The notes below the pieces were generated by a model. The model was not told the origin of the DNA. It did no database searches and saw only the letters and a program-made list of their open reading frames with translations. The position numbers and the translations under genes are program-made. This document shows, one piece after another, positions 23,965-33,221 of a stretch of DNA of 64,000 nt. The DNA comes from Saccharopolyspora kobensis (GTDB lineage Bacteria; Actinomycetota; Actinomycetes; Mycobacteriales; Pseudonocardiaceae), in NCBI RefSeq assembly GCF_900108315.1, contig NZ_FNVB01000003.1:882973-946972 (forward strand), given 5' to 3'. Each line of letters begins with the position of its first letter. Position 1 is the first letter of the stretch.

Positions 23965-25700
23965 TTCTGTCCGTCCTTCCTGTCACCGGCGAGCACCTCG
24001 CCGATCCGGGTGAGCGCGAGCGCCAGCGACGTCGCGCCGGGGTCCGGCGTTCCGACGCTGCGCTCCGCCAGCGGTCGGGCGCGTCCCGTGCGGGGCCGCA
24101 GATCCGCGGTCTTGGCCGCCGCTTCGGTGGCCACCTCCGACGCCCGTGCCCAGGCCTCGCGGCCGCTCGCACCGGCGTCGACCTCGCTGCGCAGCTTCTC
24201 GACGAACGGCACCAGCGCGTCGACCAGCGTCTTGTCGCCGAGCTCGGCGCGGCCCAGGCGCTGCACCGCGGCGAGAGCCGCCGCCGCACCTGCCGCCAGG
24301 TCACCCGGCAGCGCCGCGCGGTGGTCCGGCAGCAGGTCGCCGAAGGACCGAAGCGCCGCGCCCCACAGGACGCCCGAGGTGCCGCCCGCCTTCGCCGCCC
24401 ACGCGTCTCCGGCGTCGACGAGCACCGCAGCCGGGCCGACGCCCTGCGCCGCCGCCGCTTCCGCTGCCTCGATCGCCGCCGCACTGCCGCGCGTCATGCC
24501 CCGGCCGTGGTCGCCGTCGCCCGCGATCGCGTCGAGCCGGCCCAGCTCTTCTTCCTGGTCGTGCAACAGGTCCGCGATCGCGCGCAGGGCCTTCACCACG
24601 GTCGTCGCCGTCGCCTGCCCCTCCGCCGGGGCCACCACGACCACCTTCTCCGGCAGCTCCGGCAGCGCCTCGTCCTCCGCGTCCGCATCCGCGGCCGCGA
24701 TCTCGACGTTGCCCTTGCGGTAGGCCGGCGTGTCCGCCGGGGCCTGCCACAGGCGCTCCAGCTCGTCGTCCAGCCAGGTCAGCGTCAGCGAGCAGCCCGC
24801 CATGTCCAGGCTGGTCACCAGCTCTCCCACCTCGGGCGCGACGACCTCCACACCGGCCTCGGCCAGCAAGCGGGACACCGTGCCCCAGACCACGAACAGC
24901 TCTTCGTACTTGGTGGCGCCCAGGCCGTTGAGGATCGCCGTCACGCGGCGGGAACCGGTCTCCGGTGCCTCCGCCAGCACGCCGTCGACCAGGATCTTCG
25001 CCAGCTCCGAGGCCGTCGGCAGCTCCCGCTCCGACACACCCGGCTCGCCGTGGATGCCGAGCCCGAGGCCCATCCGGCCCTCCGGCACCTCGAACAGCGG
25101 GTGGTCCTGGCCCGGCAGCGTGCAACCGTCGAAGGCCACGCCCAGGCTGCGGGTCCGCTCGTTGGCGTGCTCCGCGACGCGCACGACCTCGTCGAAGTCG
25201 TAGCCCTCCTCGGCCGCCGCCGAGGCGACCTTGAACACCACGAAGTCGCCGACCACGCCGCGACGCTTGTTCTGCTCCGCCGCCGGGGCGCTGGCCACGT
25301 CGTCGGTGACCACCACGTTGTGCGCGCGGATCCCGTCGCGCTCCAGACGCTCCACCGCCAGGCCGAAGTTCATGTTGTCCCCGGCGTAGTTGCCGAAGGA
25401 GAACACCACGCCGGCACCGCGGTCCACCGCGCGGCCCACCGAGTACGCGTCGTCGGCCGACGGCGAGGTGAAGATGTTGCCGATGACCGAACCGTCGGCG
25501 AAGCCCGGCCCGACCACACCGCAGAACGCCGGGTAGTGCCCGGAACCGCCACCGGTGACCACGGCGACCTTGCCCCGCCGCGGCCGCTTGGCCCGCACCA
25601 CCCCGCCCGGCACCTGCCGGACGTAGGAGGGGTGCGCGGCAACGAAGCCGGTCACCATGTCCTCGGTGAACCTCGCCGGGTCGTCGTACAAGCGCGTCAT
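23961..25700 (-). CDS. Fused DhaK-DhaL dihydroxyacetone/erythrulose kinase
   Basis: 579 residues. The DhaK half shows [23 protein letters not shown] and GLGIHGEPG, whose histidine makes the hemiaminal bond to the ketone substrate. After an acidic linker (about 335-350) comes the ATP-binding DhaL half with [17 protein letters not shown] and [10 protein letters not shown]. Fusion of both halves is typical of ATP-dependent DAK and of LerK/DerK L/D-erythrulose kinases. The ATG at 25700 has GAGGAGAAG upstream. Placement next to an RpiB-type isomerase favours D-erythrulose, by analogy with M. smegmatis DerK-DerI; dihydroxyacetone is the alternative. Confidence 0.88.
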   Translation of the reverse strand: MTRLYDDPARFTEDMVTGFVAAHPSYVRQVPGGVVRAKRPRRGKVAVVTGGGSGHYPAFCGVVGPGFADGSVIGNIFTSPSADDAYSVGRAVDRGAGVVFSFGNYAGDNMNFGLAVERLERDGIRAHNVVVTDDVASAPAAEQNKRRGVVGDFVVFKVASAAAEEGYDFDEVVRVAEHANERTRSLGVAFDGCTLPGQDHPLFEVPEGRMGLGLGIHGEPGVSERELPTASELAKILVDGVLAEAPETGSRRVTAILNGLGATKYEELFVVWGTVSRLLAEAGVEVVAPEVGELVTSLDMAGCSLTLTWLDDELERLWQAPADTPAYRKGNVEIAAADADAEDEALPELPEKVVVVAPAEGQATATTVVKALRAIADLLHDQEEELGRLDAIAGDGDHGRGMTRGSAAAIEAAEAAAAQGVGPAAVLVDAGDAWAAKAGGTSGVLWGAALRSFGDLLPDHRAALPGDLAAGAAAALAAVQRLGRAELGDKTLVDALVPFVEKLRSEVDAGASGREAWARASEVATEAAAKTADLRPRTGRARPLAERSVGTPDPGATSLALALTRIGEVLAGDRKDGQK

Positions 25701-25722
25701 CGCACTTCTCCTCAAGCAGCAG

Positions 25723-27186
25723 TCAGGAGCTCGCGCCCCAGTGCGGGCGGGCGCGGTCGATCGAAACCAGGTACTCGCGGTAGCCGCGTTCGTAGAACTC
25801 CACCGCGTTCGGGTGCGGCTGCACGGTGCGGCGCGCCGCGGCCCACTTCTCGCGGTCCACCGGCTCGCCCAGCGAGTCCCACGCGGTCATGGCCGCGCCG
25901 CGCGCGCCCACGCCTTCCTCGTAGGGCACGTGCAGCGGCCGGCCGAGCACGTCGGCGAAGATCTGGCTCCACGCCGCCGAGCGCGCCCCGCCGCCGCAGG
26001 CCGAGACCTCGCCGGTCAGCCCGGCGGACTCCAGGTTGTGGCGGGCCGCGTAGGCCACCGCCTCGCACATCGCCCGCACCAGGTCCGCCTGCGTGGTGTC
26101 CAGCGACAGCCCGGTGAACTGGCCGCGCGCGTGCGGCGCCACGAACGGCGCCCGCTCCCCCGAGGTGGACAGGAACGACAGCGCCGCCGCGCCACCGGCG
26201 CCGGGCTTGCTGCCCGCCAGCAGCGTTTCCAGCTGGTCGACACCCGCGCCGACCATCGCCAGCACCCAGTCCAGGTTGGCGGTGCCGACCATCGCCGGCA
26301 TTACCCGCAGGTAGCGCTCCGGCAGCGGGGTGGCCAGCCACATGCCCGCGACCTCGCCCTGCGGGTCGACGTCGAACTCGTCGCGCAGCACCTGGCAGCC
26401 CAGCGTCGTGCCGATGACCAGGCTGCCGTCGCCGACGTCGCTGATGCCGGAACCGAAGGCGCAGGCGGGCAGGTCGAACGGACCCGCCGACACCGGCAGC
26501 CCGGCGGGCAGCCCGAGTTCCTTGGCCGCCTTGCCGTCCAGCGCGAACAGCTTGTTCGGCGGCGCGGGCTCGGCCAGCAGCCTGCGGTACTCGGCGACCC
26601 CGCACGCCTCCAGCGCTTCCTGCGAGTAGCTGCGCGTGGTCACGTCCAGGAACGGCAGCGAGGCGTCGGAGGCGTCCACGGTGATCTCACCGGTGAAGCG
26701 CTGCACGATCGCGTCGACGCAGTAACCGGCGACCGCGGCCCGCTCCAGCCGCTCCGGCGTGTGCTCGGCGAGGTGCGCCAGCAGCGGCCCCGCCGAGCCG
26801 GGGAACATCCCGGACCCGGTCAGCCCGAACACCTCGCGCTGCACACCGGATTCGCCCCAGCCGTCCAGGATTCCGGAGGCCCGGGCGTCCAGCCACGAGA
26901 TCGCCGGGCCGACCTGCTGGCCCTGGTGGTCGCGCAGCCACAGGCCGTCGCCCTGGCCGGTGATGGCCAGCGCCTCGACCGGTTCGCCGGTGCTCTCGGC
27001 CACCGCGGCGACCTCCCGCACCACGCGGATCACCGAGCTGATGACCTCGTCGAGGTCCTGCTCGACCCGGCCGCCGGGCAGCCGGTTGAGCGTGCTGCGC
27101 ATGCTGTGCGTGACCAGGGCGGTTCCGTCGCGGTTGAGCAGCGACGCCTTGGTCACCGACGTTCCGACGTCGACACCGATGATCAT
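25723..27186 (-). CDS. FGGY-family carbohydrate/polyol kinase
   Basis: 487 residues. The N-terminal ASKHA phosphate motif IIGVDVGTSVTKASLL, the mid-protein ITGQGDGLWL and WLDARA, and the C-terminal ACGGGARSAAWSQIFADVLGRPL match FGGY kinases (glycerol, xylulose, erythritol kinase group). It phosphorylates a sugar or polyol with ATP. Its start overlaps the dehydrogenase stop upstream by ATGA. The resemblance to erythritol kinases (EryA) and the presence of a polyol-type permease suggest a polyol, but the substrate cannot be fixed from sequence. Confidence 0.88.
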   Translation of the reverse strand: MIIGVDVGTSVTKASLLNRDGTALVTHSMRSTLNRLPGGRVEQDLDEVISSVIRVVREVAAVAESTGEPVEALAITGQGDGLWLRDHQGQQVGPAISWLDARASGILDGWGESGVQREVFGLTGSGMFPGSAGPLLAHLAEHTPERLERAAVAGYCVDAIVQRFTGEITVDASDASLPFLDVTTRSYSQEALEACGVAEYRRLLAEPAPPNKLFALDGKAAKELGLPAGLPVSAGPFDLPACAFGSGISDVGDGSLVIGTTLGCQVLRDEFDVDPQGEVAGMWLATPLPERYLRVMPAMVGTANLDWVLAMVGAGVDQLETLLAGSKPGAGGAAALSFLSTSGERAPFVAPHARGQFTGLSLDTTQADLVRAMCEAVAYAARHNLESAGLTGEVSACGGGARSAAWSQIFADVLGRPLHVPYEEGVGARGAAMTAWDSLGEPVDREKWAAARRTVQPHPNAVEFYERGYREYLVSIDRARPHWGASS

Positions 27187-28241
27187 GGCCGCAGGCCCTC
27201 GAACTGGGCCAGCACGTCGGGGTTGGCCACGAAGCGCGGGCGCTTGCCCTCCAGGAACAGCGCCACCTCACCGGCCACGATCTGCGCCGCGCGGTGCGCG
27301 GTCTGGCGCGTGGCGCCCGCCAGGTGCGGGGTGGTGATGACGTTCGGCGCGTCGAACAGCGGCCAGTCACGCGGCGGCGGTTCGATGTCGTAGACGTCCA
27401 CGGCCAACGCACCGAGCCGGCCGGACTTCAGCATCTCCGGCAGCGGCGCGTAGTCCAGCAGCCCACCGCGCGCGGAGTTGATCAGCACCGCGCCTTCCGG
27501 CAGCAGCTTGAGGTTGTCGGCGTTGAGCAGGTTCTTGGTCTCGGGGGTGAGCCGCGCGTGCAGGCTGACCACCGAGCTGCGGCGCAGCAGGTCGTCGAGC
27601 TCGACCAGCTCGACGCCGTCGCGCGCGGCGTCCTCGGCCTTGACGAACGGGTCGGAGACCAGCACGTGCGAGCCGAAGGCCTTGAGCACGCGGGCCACGA
27701 TCTTGCCGATCGCGCCGTAGCCGACCAAGCCGACGGTGGCGCCTTCCAGCTCGATGCCGGCGTTCTCGTAGGCGTAGTAGTCACCGCGCCAGTTGCCCGA
27801 CTTCAGCTCGGCGTCGGAGCCGGGGATGCGGCGCAGCGCGGCCAGCGTCAGGCCGACGGCGAACTCCGCGGCAGCGGCGGCGTTGCGGCCCGGCGCGTAG
27901 CTGACGATCACACCGTTGTCGGTGGCGGCCTGCAGGTCGACGTTCACCGGCCCGCCGCGGCAGACGCCGACGAACTTCAGGTTCGGGGTGGCGGCCAGCA
28001 CGTCGGCGGTGAACGGCGCCATCTGGGTGGCCACGATCTCCGCGTCGCCCAGCGCGTCGAGCAGCTGCTGCTCGGTGCCGCTGGCCTCGTGCACGTTGCC
28101 GACCGGGCCGAACGGCTCCACCGGCCACGGCAGCTTCAGGGTGCTGAACTGCAGGTCGTGCGCACCTGCGCTGCTGCGCAGCGCGTCGACGAACACCTCG
28201 GGGGCGACGAAGTGGTCACCTGCGGCCAGTACGCGGGTCAT
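27183..28241 (-). CDS. D-2-hydroxyacid dehydrogenase family protein
   Basis: 352 residues. The NAD-binding motif is GLVGYGAIGKIVAR. The catalytic Arg-Glu-His set lies in INSARGGLLDY, VDVYDIEPPP and TTPHLAGAT. The family reversibly reduces 2-keto acids to D-hydroxy acids. Within a kinase/aldolase operon its role is unclear: it could oxidise a four- or five-carbon sugar acid or reduce a keto-acid by-product. The ATG at 28241 is preceded by GAGGA. Two hairpins separate it from the upstream HAD phosphatase gene, so it may have its own level of expression. Confidence 0.87.
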   Translation of the reverse strand: MTRVLAAGDHFVAPEVFVDALRSSAGAHDLQFSTLKLPWPVEPFGPVGNVHEASGTEQQLLDALGDAEIVATQMAPFTADVLAATPNLKFVGVCRGGPVNVDLQAATDNGVIVSYAPGRNAAAAAEFAVGLTLAALRRIPGSDAELKSGNWRGDYYAYENAGIELEGATVGLVGYGAIGKIVARVLKAFGSHVLVSDPFVKAEDAARDGVELVELDDLLRRSSVVSLHARLTPETKNLLNADNLKLLPEGAVLINSARGGLLDYAPLPEMLKSGRLGALAVDVYDIEPPPRDWPLFDAPNVITTPHLAGATRQTAHRAAQIVAGEVALFLEGKRPRFVANPDVLAQFEGLRP

Positions 28242-28279
28242 GAGGACTCCTTTGTCACAAAGAGCTGGCTTGCGGCGCT

Positions 28280-28348
28280 ACCCCGATTCTGCGTGCCCAG
28301 AACCGGGGTGGTCCGCCCGGCACGTCGGCGGGGTGCCGGGCGGCGGAC
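28280..28348 (-). promoter_or_regulatory. Two consecutive hairpins between HAD and dehydrogenase genes
   Basis: First: ACCCCGATTCTG with CAGAACCGGGGT (28280-28309, one mismatch). Second: GTCCGCCCGGCAC with GTGCCGGGCGGCGGAC (28311-28348, one bulge). They may attenuate or end transcription, or protect mRNA ends. Confidence 0.5.
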
Positions 28349-28369
28349 GCCTGATGGGGAACGGGAGGA

Positions 28370-29068
28370 TCAGCTGCCGACGGGCTCGGGCAGCGAGCTC
28401 ACCAGGCGCTGCCGCACGTCGTCGAGGTCCGAGGCGACGTAGCTGGCACCGGCCAGCGCGTCCTCGGCGGGCGGGTAGTCGGCGTTGGGGATGGCCACCA
28501 CGGTCATCCCGGCGGCGGCCGCGGCGCGCAGGCCGTTGCTGGAGTCCTCGACCGCGAGGCACCGCTTCGGGTCCTGGCCGAGCTTCTCGGCGGCCGACAG
28601 GTACACGTCGGGGCTGGGCTTGCCCTTGGGCACCTCGGCGCTGGAGACCGTGGCGCTGAAGTGCTCGATCAGGCCGTGGCGCTCCAGCACGGCGTCGATC
28701 AGCCGGCGCGGTGCGGAGGAGGCGAGCGCGATCGGGGCGCGCTCGGCCGCCTCGGTGACCATCCGGGCCGATCCGGGCAGCAGCTCGATCTCGCCGCCTT
28801 CGAGCGCGGCGATCATGTCGTCGACCACGATCTTCTCGGTGGCCTCGGCGGTTTCGGTGGCCTCGGCGAACTTCGCGAGGAAGGCGGACCACTCGGGCGC
28901 GCTCATGCCCTGGACCTGCCGGGTCTGCTCAACGGTCCAGGTCTTGCCGCGCGCGGCGGCGAACTTGGCCCACATCCGCTCCCACAGGTGCTCGCTCTCG
29001 ACCAGGACGCCGTCCATGTCGAACACGACCGCGCTGTGGGCGCCGTTCGGCTGCTCGGACCGGGTCAT
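28370..29068 (-). CDS. HAD-superfamily phosphatase (beta-phosphoglucomutase-like)
   Basis: 232 residues. HAD motifs are AVVFDMDGVLVESEHLW (I, nucleophile aspartate), ALASSAPR (II), KGKPSPDVYL (III lysine) and LAVEDSSNGLRAA (IV). The small alpha-helical cap after motif I marks the sugar-phosphatase/phosphoglucomutase subfamily. It may remove phosphate from dead-end sugar phosphates of the pathway. The ATG at 29068 has GGGAGGT upstream. It is the first gene after the divergent promoter with the operator at 29103-29123. Confidence 0.87.
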   Translation of the reverse strand: MTRSEQPNGAHSAVVFDMDGVLVESEHLWERMWAKFAAARGKTWTVEQTRQVQGMSAPEWSAFLAKFAEATETAEATEKIVVDDMIAALEGGEIELLPGSARMVTEAAERAPIALASSAPRRLIDAVLERHGLIEHFSATVSSAEVPKGKPSPDVYLSAAEKLGQDPKRCLAVEDSSNGLRAAAAAGMTVVAIPNADYPPAEDALAGASYVASDLDDVRQRLVSSLPEPVGS

Positions 29069-29102
29069 CTCAAACCTCCCGCCAATCACTGACACGACTC
29101 AA

Positions 29103-29123
29103 ATTAACATGATCAACGTTAAT
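29103..29123. promoter_or_regulatory. Operator, ATTAAC-N9-GTTAAT (site 1)
   Basis: A 21-bp inverted repeat with perfect 6-base half-sites in the divergent gap between the HAD gene and the DeoR gene. The same format occurs at 30042-30062, before the transporter. Confidence 0.8.
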
Positions 29124-29191
29124 TGTCACCCTTTGGATGATAGTTCAGCATCACGCCCCTGACAGTCCGCCGCGAGCGGCAAGATGGCCGC

Positions 29192-29980
29192 ATGGCGTCC
29201 GCACCGAAGAAGCAGTCCCCCCGCCTCCTGCGCCAGCAGAAGATCATCGACCACGTGGTCGCGCAGGGCTTCGCCAGCGCCGCGGAACTGTCCGAGCTGA
29301 CCGGCGTCAGCCTGATGACGGTGCACCGCGACCTCGACGACCTGGTGACCAGGGGCCTGCTGCGCAAGTACCACGGCGGCGTCTCCGCCCAGCCCTCCAC
29401 GGTGTTCGAGAGCAGCTCGGACTTCCGGCTGCACACCCACACCGCCGAGAAGGACGCGCTGGCCAGGGACGCGCTGCAGTTCATCACGCCCGGCATGTCG
29501 GTGATGCTGGACGACTCCACCACCGCGCTCGCGCTGGCCAGACTGCTGCCGGACGTCGGGCCGCTGACCGTGGTCAGCAACTACCGGCAGGTCCAGGAGA
29601 CGCTGCGCGACGTGCCCGACATCCGGCTGATCGGGCTGGGCGGGGAGTACTCCCGCACCCACGACTCCTACCTGGGCCTGCCCTGCCAGGAGATGATCAA
29701 CGCCTTCTCGGTGGACATCGTGTTCCTGTCGACCTCGGCGATGAACGCGCGGCTCACCTACCACCAGGAGCAGGAGATCGTGCTGGTCAAGCGGGCGATG
29801 CTGGCCAGCGCCACGACCAAGGTGCTGCTGATGGACGCCAGCAAGGTGGCCCGCTCGGCCCTGCACCAGTTCGCCCCGGTCAGCGCCTTCGACCACGTCC
29901 TGCTGGCCGGCGACCTGGACCCCGCCCTGGTGGAGGAGATGCGCGAGCAGACCGACGTCCGCCTGGCCGCCCTGGAGTGA
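29192..29980 (+). CDS. DeoR-family transcriptional regulator
   Basis: 262 residues. The N-terminal DeoR helix-turn-helix reads ASAAELSELTGVSLMTVHRDLDDLVTRGLLRKYHGG. The rest is the isomerase-like DeoR effector domain (MLDDSTTALALARLL, LSTSAMN, LLMDASKV), which senses phosphorylated sugars. The AT-rich 21-bp operator lies about 70 bases upstream, and a matching one lies after the gene before the MFS carrier. It probably represses the polyol operon, itself and the carrier until a sugar phosphate accumulates. The start could be the ATG at 29192 or a nearby one. Confidence 0.92.
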   Translation: MASAPKKQSPRLLRQQKIIDHVVAQGFASAAELSELTGVSLMTVHRDLDDLVTRGLLRKYHGGVSAQPSTVFESSSDFRLHTHTAEKDALARDALQFITPGMSVMLDDSTTALALARLLPDVGPLTVVSNYRQVQETLRDVPDIRLIGLGGEYSRTHDSYLGLPCQEMINAFSVDIVFLSTSAMNARLTYHQEQEIVLVKRAMLASATTKVLLMDASKVARSALHQFAPVSAFDHVLLAGDLDPALVEEMREQTDVRLAALE

Positions 29981-30041
29981 CCCGCGGTACCGGCGCGGAC
30001 ACGCGGTGTGGCGCACCCTGCGATGCGCCGAATTTCTCCAA

Positions 30042-30062
30042 ATTAACGTCTTGCGCGTTAAT
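30042..30062. promoter_or_regulatory. Operator, ATTAAC-N9-GTTAAT (site 2)
   Basis: Same length and half-sites as site 1. It lies about 85 bases before the MFS carrier start and is the only AT-rich stretch in the gap. Confidence 0.8.
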
Positions 30063-30146
30063 ATGAACGAGGTGCATGATAGCCAGCACTCGTAGACCGG
30101 CCCGCTGTGAGCGTGCGCCGAGAACTTCCACTCCTTGGAGACAGTG

Positions 30147-31487
30147 ATGTCCCAACAGACCACAGCGGAGCGCCCGGCCAGCAGGCTCGACCGCATCGGC
30201 ATTCCCAAGCCCCTGTTCTGGGGCTTCGTCGCCGTGCTGATCTTCATGATCGGCGACGGCGTGGAGACCACGTTCCTCTCGGACTACCTGCAGCAGCCCG
30301 AGGGCGGCGGCCTGCCCGGCTCGACCGCGGCGTTCGCCACGGTCACCATCTACGGCGTCGCGGCGATGATCGCTTCGTGGTTCTCCGGGACGCTGTCGGC
30401 GATCTGGGGCCCGCGCCGGGTGATGTGGCTCGGTGGCGCCTGGTGGATCGTGTTCGAGCTGCTGTTCCTGTTCGTGGCGCTGCCCACGCACAACGCGACG
30501 CTGATCGTGGCCACCTACGGCATCCGCGGCTTCGCCTACCCGCTGTTCGCCTTCGCGTTCCTGGTGTGGGTGCAGATCGCCAGCCCGGTCAAGATGCGCG
30601 GTTCGGTCGCCGGCTGGTTCTGGTTCGCCTTCACCGGTGGTCTGCCGACGCTGGGCGCGGCGCTGGCCGCGCTCGCGATGGGCGGTTTCGGCCTGAGCCA
30701 GCACGCCACGCTGGTGCTGTCGCTGGTCGTGGTCACCATCGGTGTGCTCATCGGCAGCTTCGCCGTCCGCGAGAAGCACGGCCTGATGCCGATCGCCGAC
30801 GAGTCGGTCAAGAACCCGCGCAGCCTCAAGCGGCTGGCCGAGGGCGTGGACATCCTGTGGCGCGACCGCCGCACGCTGGCCGGTGGCCTGATCCGCATCG
30901 TCAACACCGCGCCGCAGTACGGCTTCTTCGCGATGTTCCCGTTCGTGCTGGGCCCGGCCACGCCGGGCGGCGGCTTCCTCACCGCCGCGCAGGTGGCCAC
31001 CCTCGCCTCCATCAGCTACGGCGCCAACATCGCCGCGAACCTGTTCTTCGGCGTCTTCGCGGACCGCTTCGGCTGGCGCCGCACCATCACCTGGTTCGGC
31101 TGCGTGGGCTGCGCCATCGCGACCCCGCTCTGGTACTTCACCGCGGTGTCCACCCAGAGCTTCGTGGTGACGGCCGCCTTCGGCGTCGTCTACGGCATCC
31201 TGCTGGCCGGCTTCGTCCCGCTGTCGGCGCTGATGCCGTCGATGGTCGCCCCCAAGGACAAGGGCGCTGCCCTGGCCATCCTGAACTTCGGCGCCGGTGG
31301 CGCCGCGTTCGTCGGCCCGGTCGTGGTCACCATCCTGTTCCCGCTGGTCGGCGGCGGTGGTGTGGCCATCGCGTTCAGCGTGCTCTACATCCTGGTCGCG
31401 TTCCTGAGCCTGAAGGTCAAGGACCCGGCCGACCCGGGTGAAGCCCGCAAGCTCAACACGGCGGCGACCGCGCGAGCGGCTGCCTGA
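30147..31487 (+). CDS. MFS polyol permease (RbtT/DalT/CsbX type)
   Basis: 446 residues, 12 membrane segments. The N-terminal FMIGDGVETTFLSDYLQ is characteristic of the polyol permease family that includes ribitol (RbtT) and D-arabinitol (DalT) carriers and CsbX. The A-motif-like FADRFGWRRT lies in the second half. The ATG at 30147 follows TTGGAGAC. It should import the polyol consumed by the divergent kinase/aldolase operon. The operator at 30042-30062 places it under the DeoR regulator. Confidence 0.9.
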   Translation: MSQQTTAERPASRLDRIGIPKPLFWGFVAVLIFMIGDGVETTFLSDYLQQPEGGGLPGSTAAFATVTIYGVAAMIASWFSGTLSAIWGPRRVMWLGGAWWIVFELLFLFVALPTHNATLIVATYGIRGFAYPLFAFAFLVWVQIASPVKMRGSVAGWFWFAFTGGLPTLGAALAALAMGGFGLSQHATLVLSLVVVTIGVLIGSFAVREKHGLMPIADESVKNPRSLKRLAEGVDILWRDRRTLAGGLIRIVNTAPQYGFFAMFPFVLGPATPGGGFLTAAQVATLASISYGANIAANLFFGVFADRFGWRRTITWFGCVGCAIATPLWYFTAVSTQSFVVTAAFGVVYGILLAGFVPLSALMPSMVAPKDKGAALAILNFGAGGAAFVGPVVVTILFPLVGGGGVAIAFSVLYILVAFLSLKVKDPADPGEARKLNTAATARAAA

Positions 31488-31501
31488 GCGAAGTGATCGC
31501 G

Positions 31502-31533
31502 GAGCCCGCGTCCCCTCCCGGGGGCGCGGGCTC
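31502..31533. terminator. Hairpin between convergent MFS carrier and PIG-L gene
   Basis: GAGCCCGCG and CGCGGGCTC with internal CCCC/GGGG pairing. It lies where a deacetylase stop codon would be expected. Confidence 0.75.
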
Positions 31534-33221
31534 ACGCGTGTCCGGCCGTCGTCGCCCAGCACGACCACGAACCGGCCGTCCGGGGTGAGCGCCGGATCGC
31601 CGACGGCCTGCCCGGGCACGACCGTCCGCTCGGCACCGAAGACCTCGATCCGGCCACCGGCACCACGGACGGCGAGGACCGGCGGGCTCCCCTCCGCCAC
31701 GGCCGGATCGGAGGTGGCGGCGACCGCCACCCGCCGCACCTCGCTCCACCCGGCCCGCTCCCCCAGCACCACGAGGTGCCCGGTCCCCGCTTCGCGGAAC
31801 GCGGCGAAGGAGCCTCCCGCCACCGCGATCGATCCGGCCGGACGGTGCGCCGACGGCGGCGAGACGAGCTCCGCCCGGCCGGACGCGCTCAGCTTCCAGT
31901 GCAGCAACCCGGCCCGCGCCGCGGCCAGCACGTGCACCTCCCCCGTTCCCGTCACGAGCACCGACACCTCGTCCCGGACGTCGGCGCCGCCGAGCTCGGT
32001 CCACCTCGGCGCATCGGCGAAGCGGAGGCTGACTCCACCGGCGGAGTTCTTCGCCGCGACCACGATCCGCCCGCCGGGAACCACGGCAGCTCCCGGTGGC
32101 CCCACGTGCGTCACCTGCTCCGCCGCGCGCGGCGCACCGAGCGCGGTCCACGGTTCACCGTTCACCCGCACGAAGATGTCGCCGGTGTAGCGGTCCTGCG
32201 CGACGATCGTGCGCGCATCCGCGAGAACCACCGAGCGCGGCACGAAACCCGGTGTGGGCACGACGGATTCCGCCGCTGCGGAACCCGCGAACAGCCGGTC
32301 GCCGCGCACGAGCACGTGCACTTCCCGGCCCGCGCTGTCCGTCGCGGCCCACTTCGCGCCGCGCGGCCAGCGCTGCCGCATGCTCCGCAGCCAGGTCCCG
32401 TACGGATCACCGAGGCTCACCACGGGATCGTGCCGGGCGTAGCGCTGGAAGATCGCCCGCTTGTCGGCCACGACCTCCGGTGGCAGGTTCGGCGGCGCAT
32501 CGGCGATGTCGTAGTCGCGGTAGTGCACGAGGTGCGCCGGGATCGCCGCACGGCGCACCGCGATCTCGGCGAACCGCGCGGTCATCACGTGGTCCGGGTG
32601 GTTGTGGTGGGCTCCCCACTGCGGCTGGTTGCGCCGATCCGGCTCGGGGTCGTGAGTGCGGACGATGACGGGTGCGAAGCGCCGGTGGAGGGCGGTCAGC
32701 AGCCTGATCAACGACATCCGGTCGTGCTCGACCACCGCGACCGCGGAACCGTCCGGGCGCAGCGTGGTGACTCGCGCGGCCGGGTCCCGCCAGAGCCGGG
32801 TGAGCGCGTGCTTACCGCCGGTGGCGTGCGGATCGTTGTCGTCGGGCAGGTTCAGGAAGACCAGCCGGACTCCCGGCCGGGCGCGCAACTCGTGGATCTC
32901 GACTTCCCGGTCTCCGACTCGCACCGCTCCGCGCCGCCAGTCGTCGGCGGCACCGGCCATCGCCGCGAACGCGGCCCTGGCCCCGGCCTGCCGCTTCGCG
33001 GCGTACTGCGCGGCCGGAAGCACATCGCTCTCGCCCGCGGTCAGGAACACCGTGGTCACCTCCGCCCCGGAGCGCACCGACATCGCCAGATCCGGGTTCA
33101 TGAACAGGATGTCGTCGTCCGGGTGCGCCACGACCTGCAGGTGCGACCGCTGAGTTCCCGCGGCGACGGGCGCGGCGAGCACCACGAGCAGCACCGCGAC
33201 GATCAAGGCAACCGTTCTCAT
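31532..33221 (-). CDS. Secreted PIG-L N-deacetylase with propeller-like C-terminal domain; stop codon lost in this frame
   Basis: About 560 residues. There is an N-terminal Sec signal (MRTVALIVAV to VAAG). The PIG-L/LmbE deacetylase domain has VVAHPDDDILFMNPD and HHNHPDHV supplying zinc ligands. A C-terminal region of repeated beta blades (HVLVRGDRLF, VSVLVTGTGEVHV, LAVRGAGGRIEVFG) follows, resembling PLL/tachylectin propellers. Near the end (VVLGDDGRTR) the frame does not close; it runs on antisense through the MFS and DeoR genes to 29880. A TGA (31534-31532) in another frame sits just before the terminator hairpin, so a single-base indel near the 3' end is the simplest explanation. The ATG overlaps the GtrA-YfhO stop by 4 bases. 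The end given is the inferred natural stop. Confidence 0.75.
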
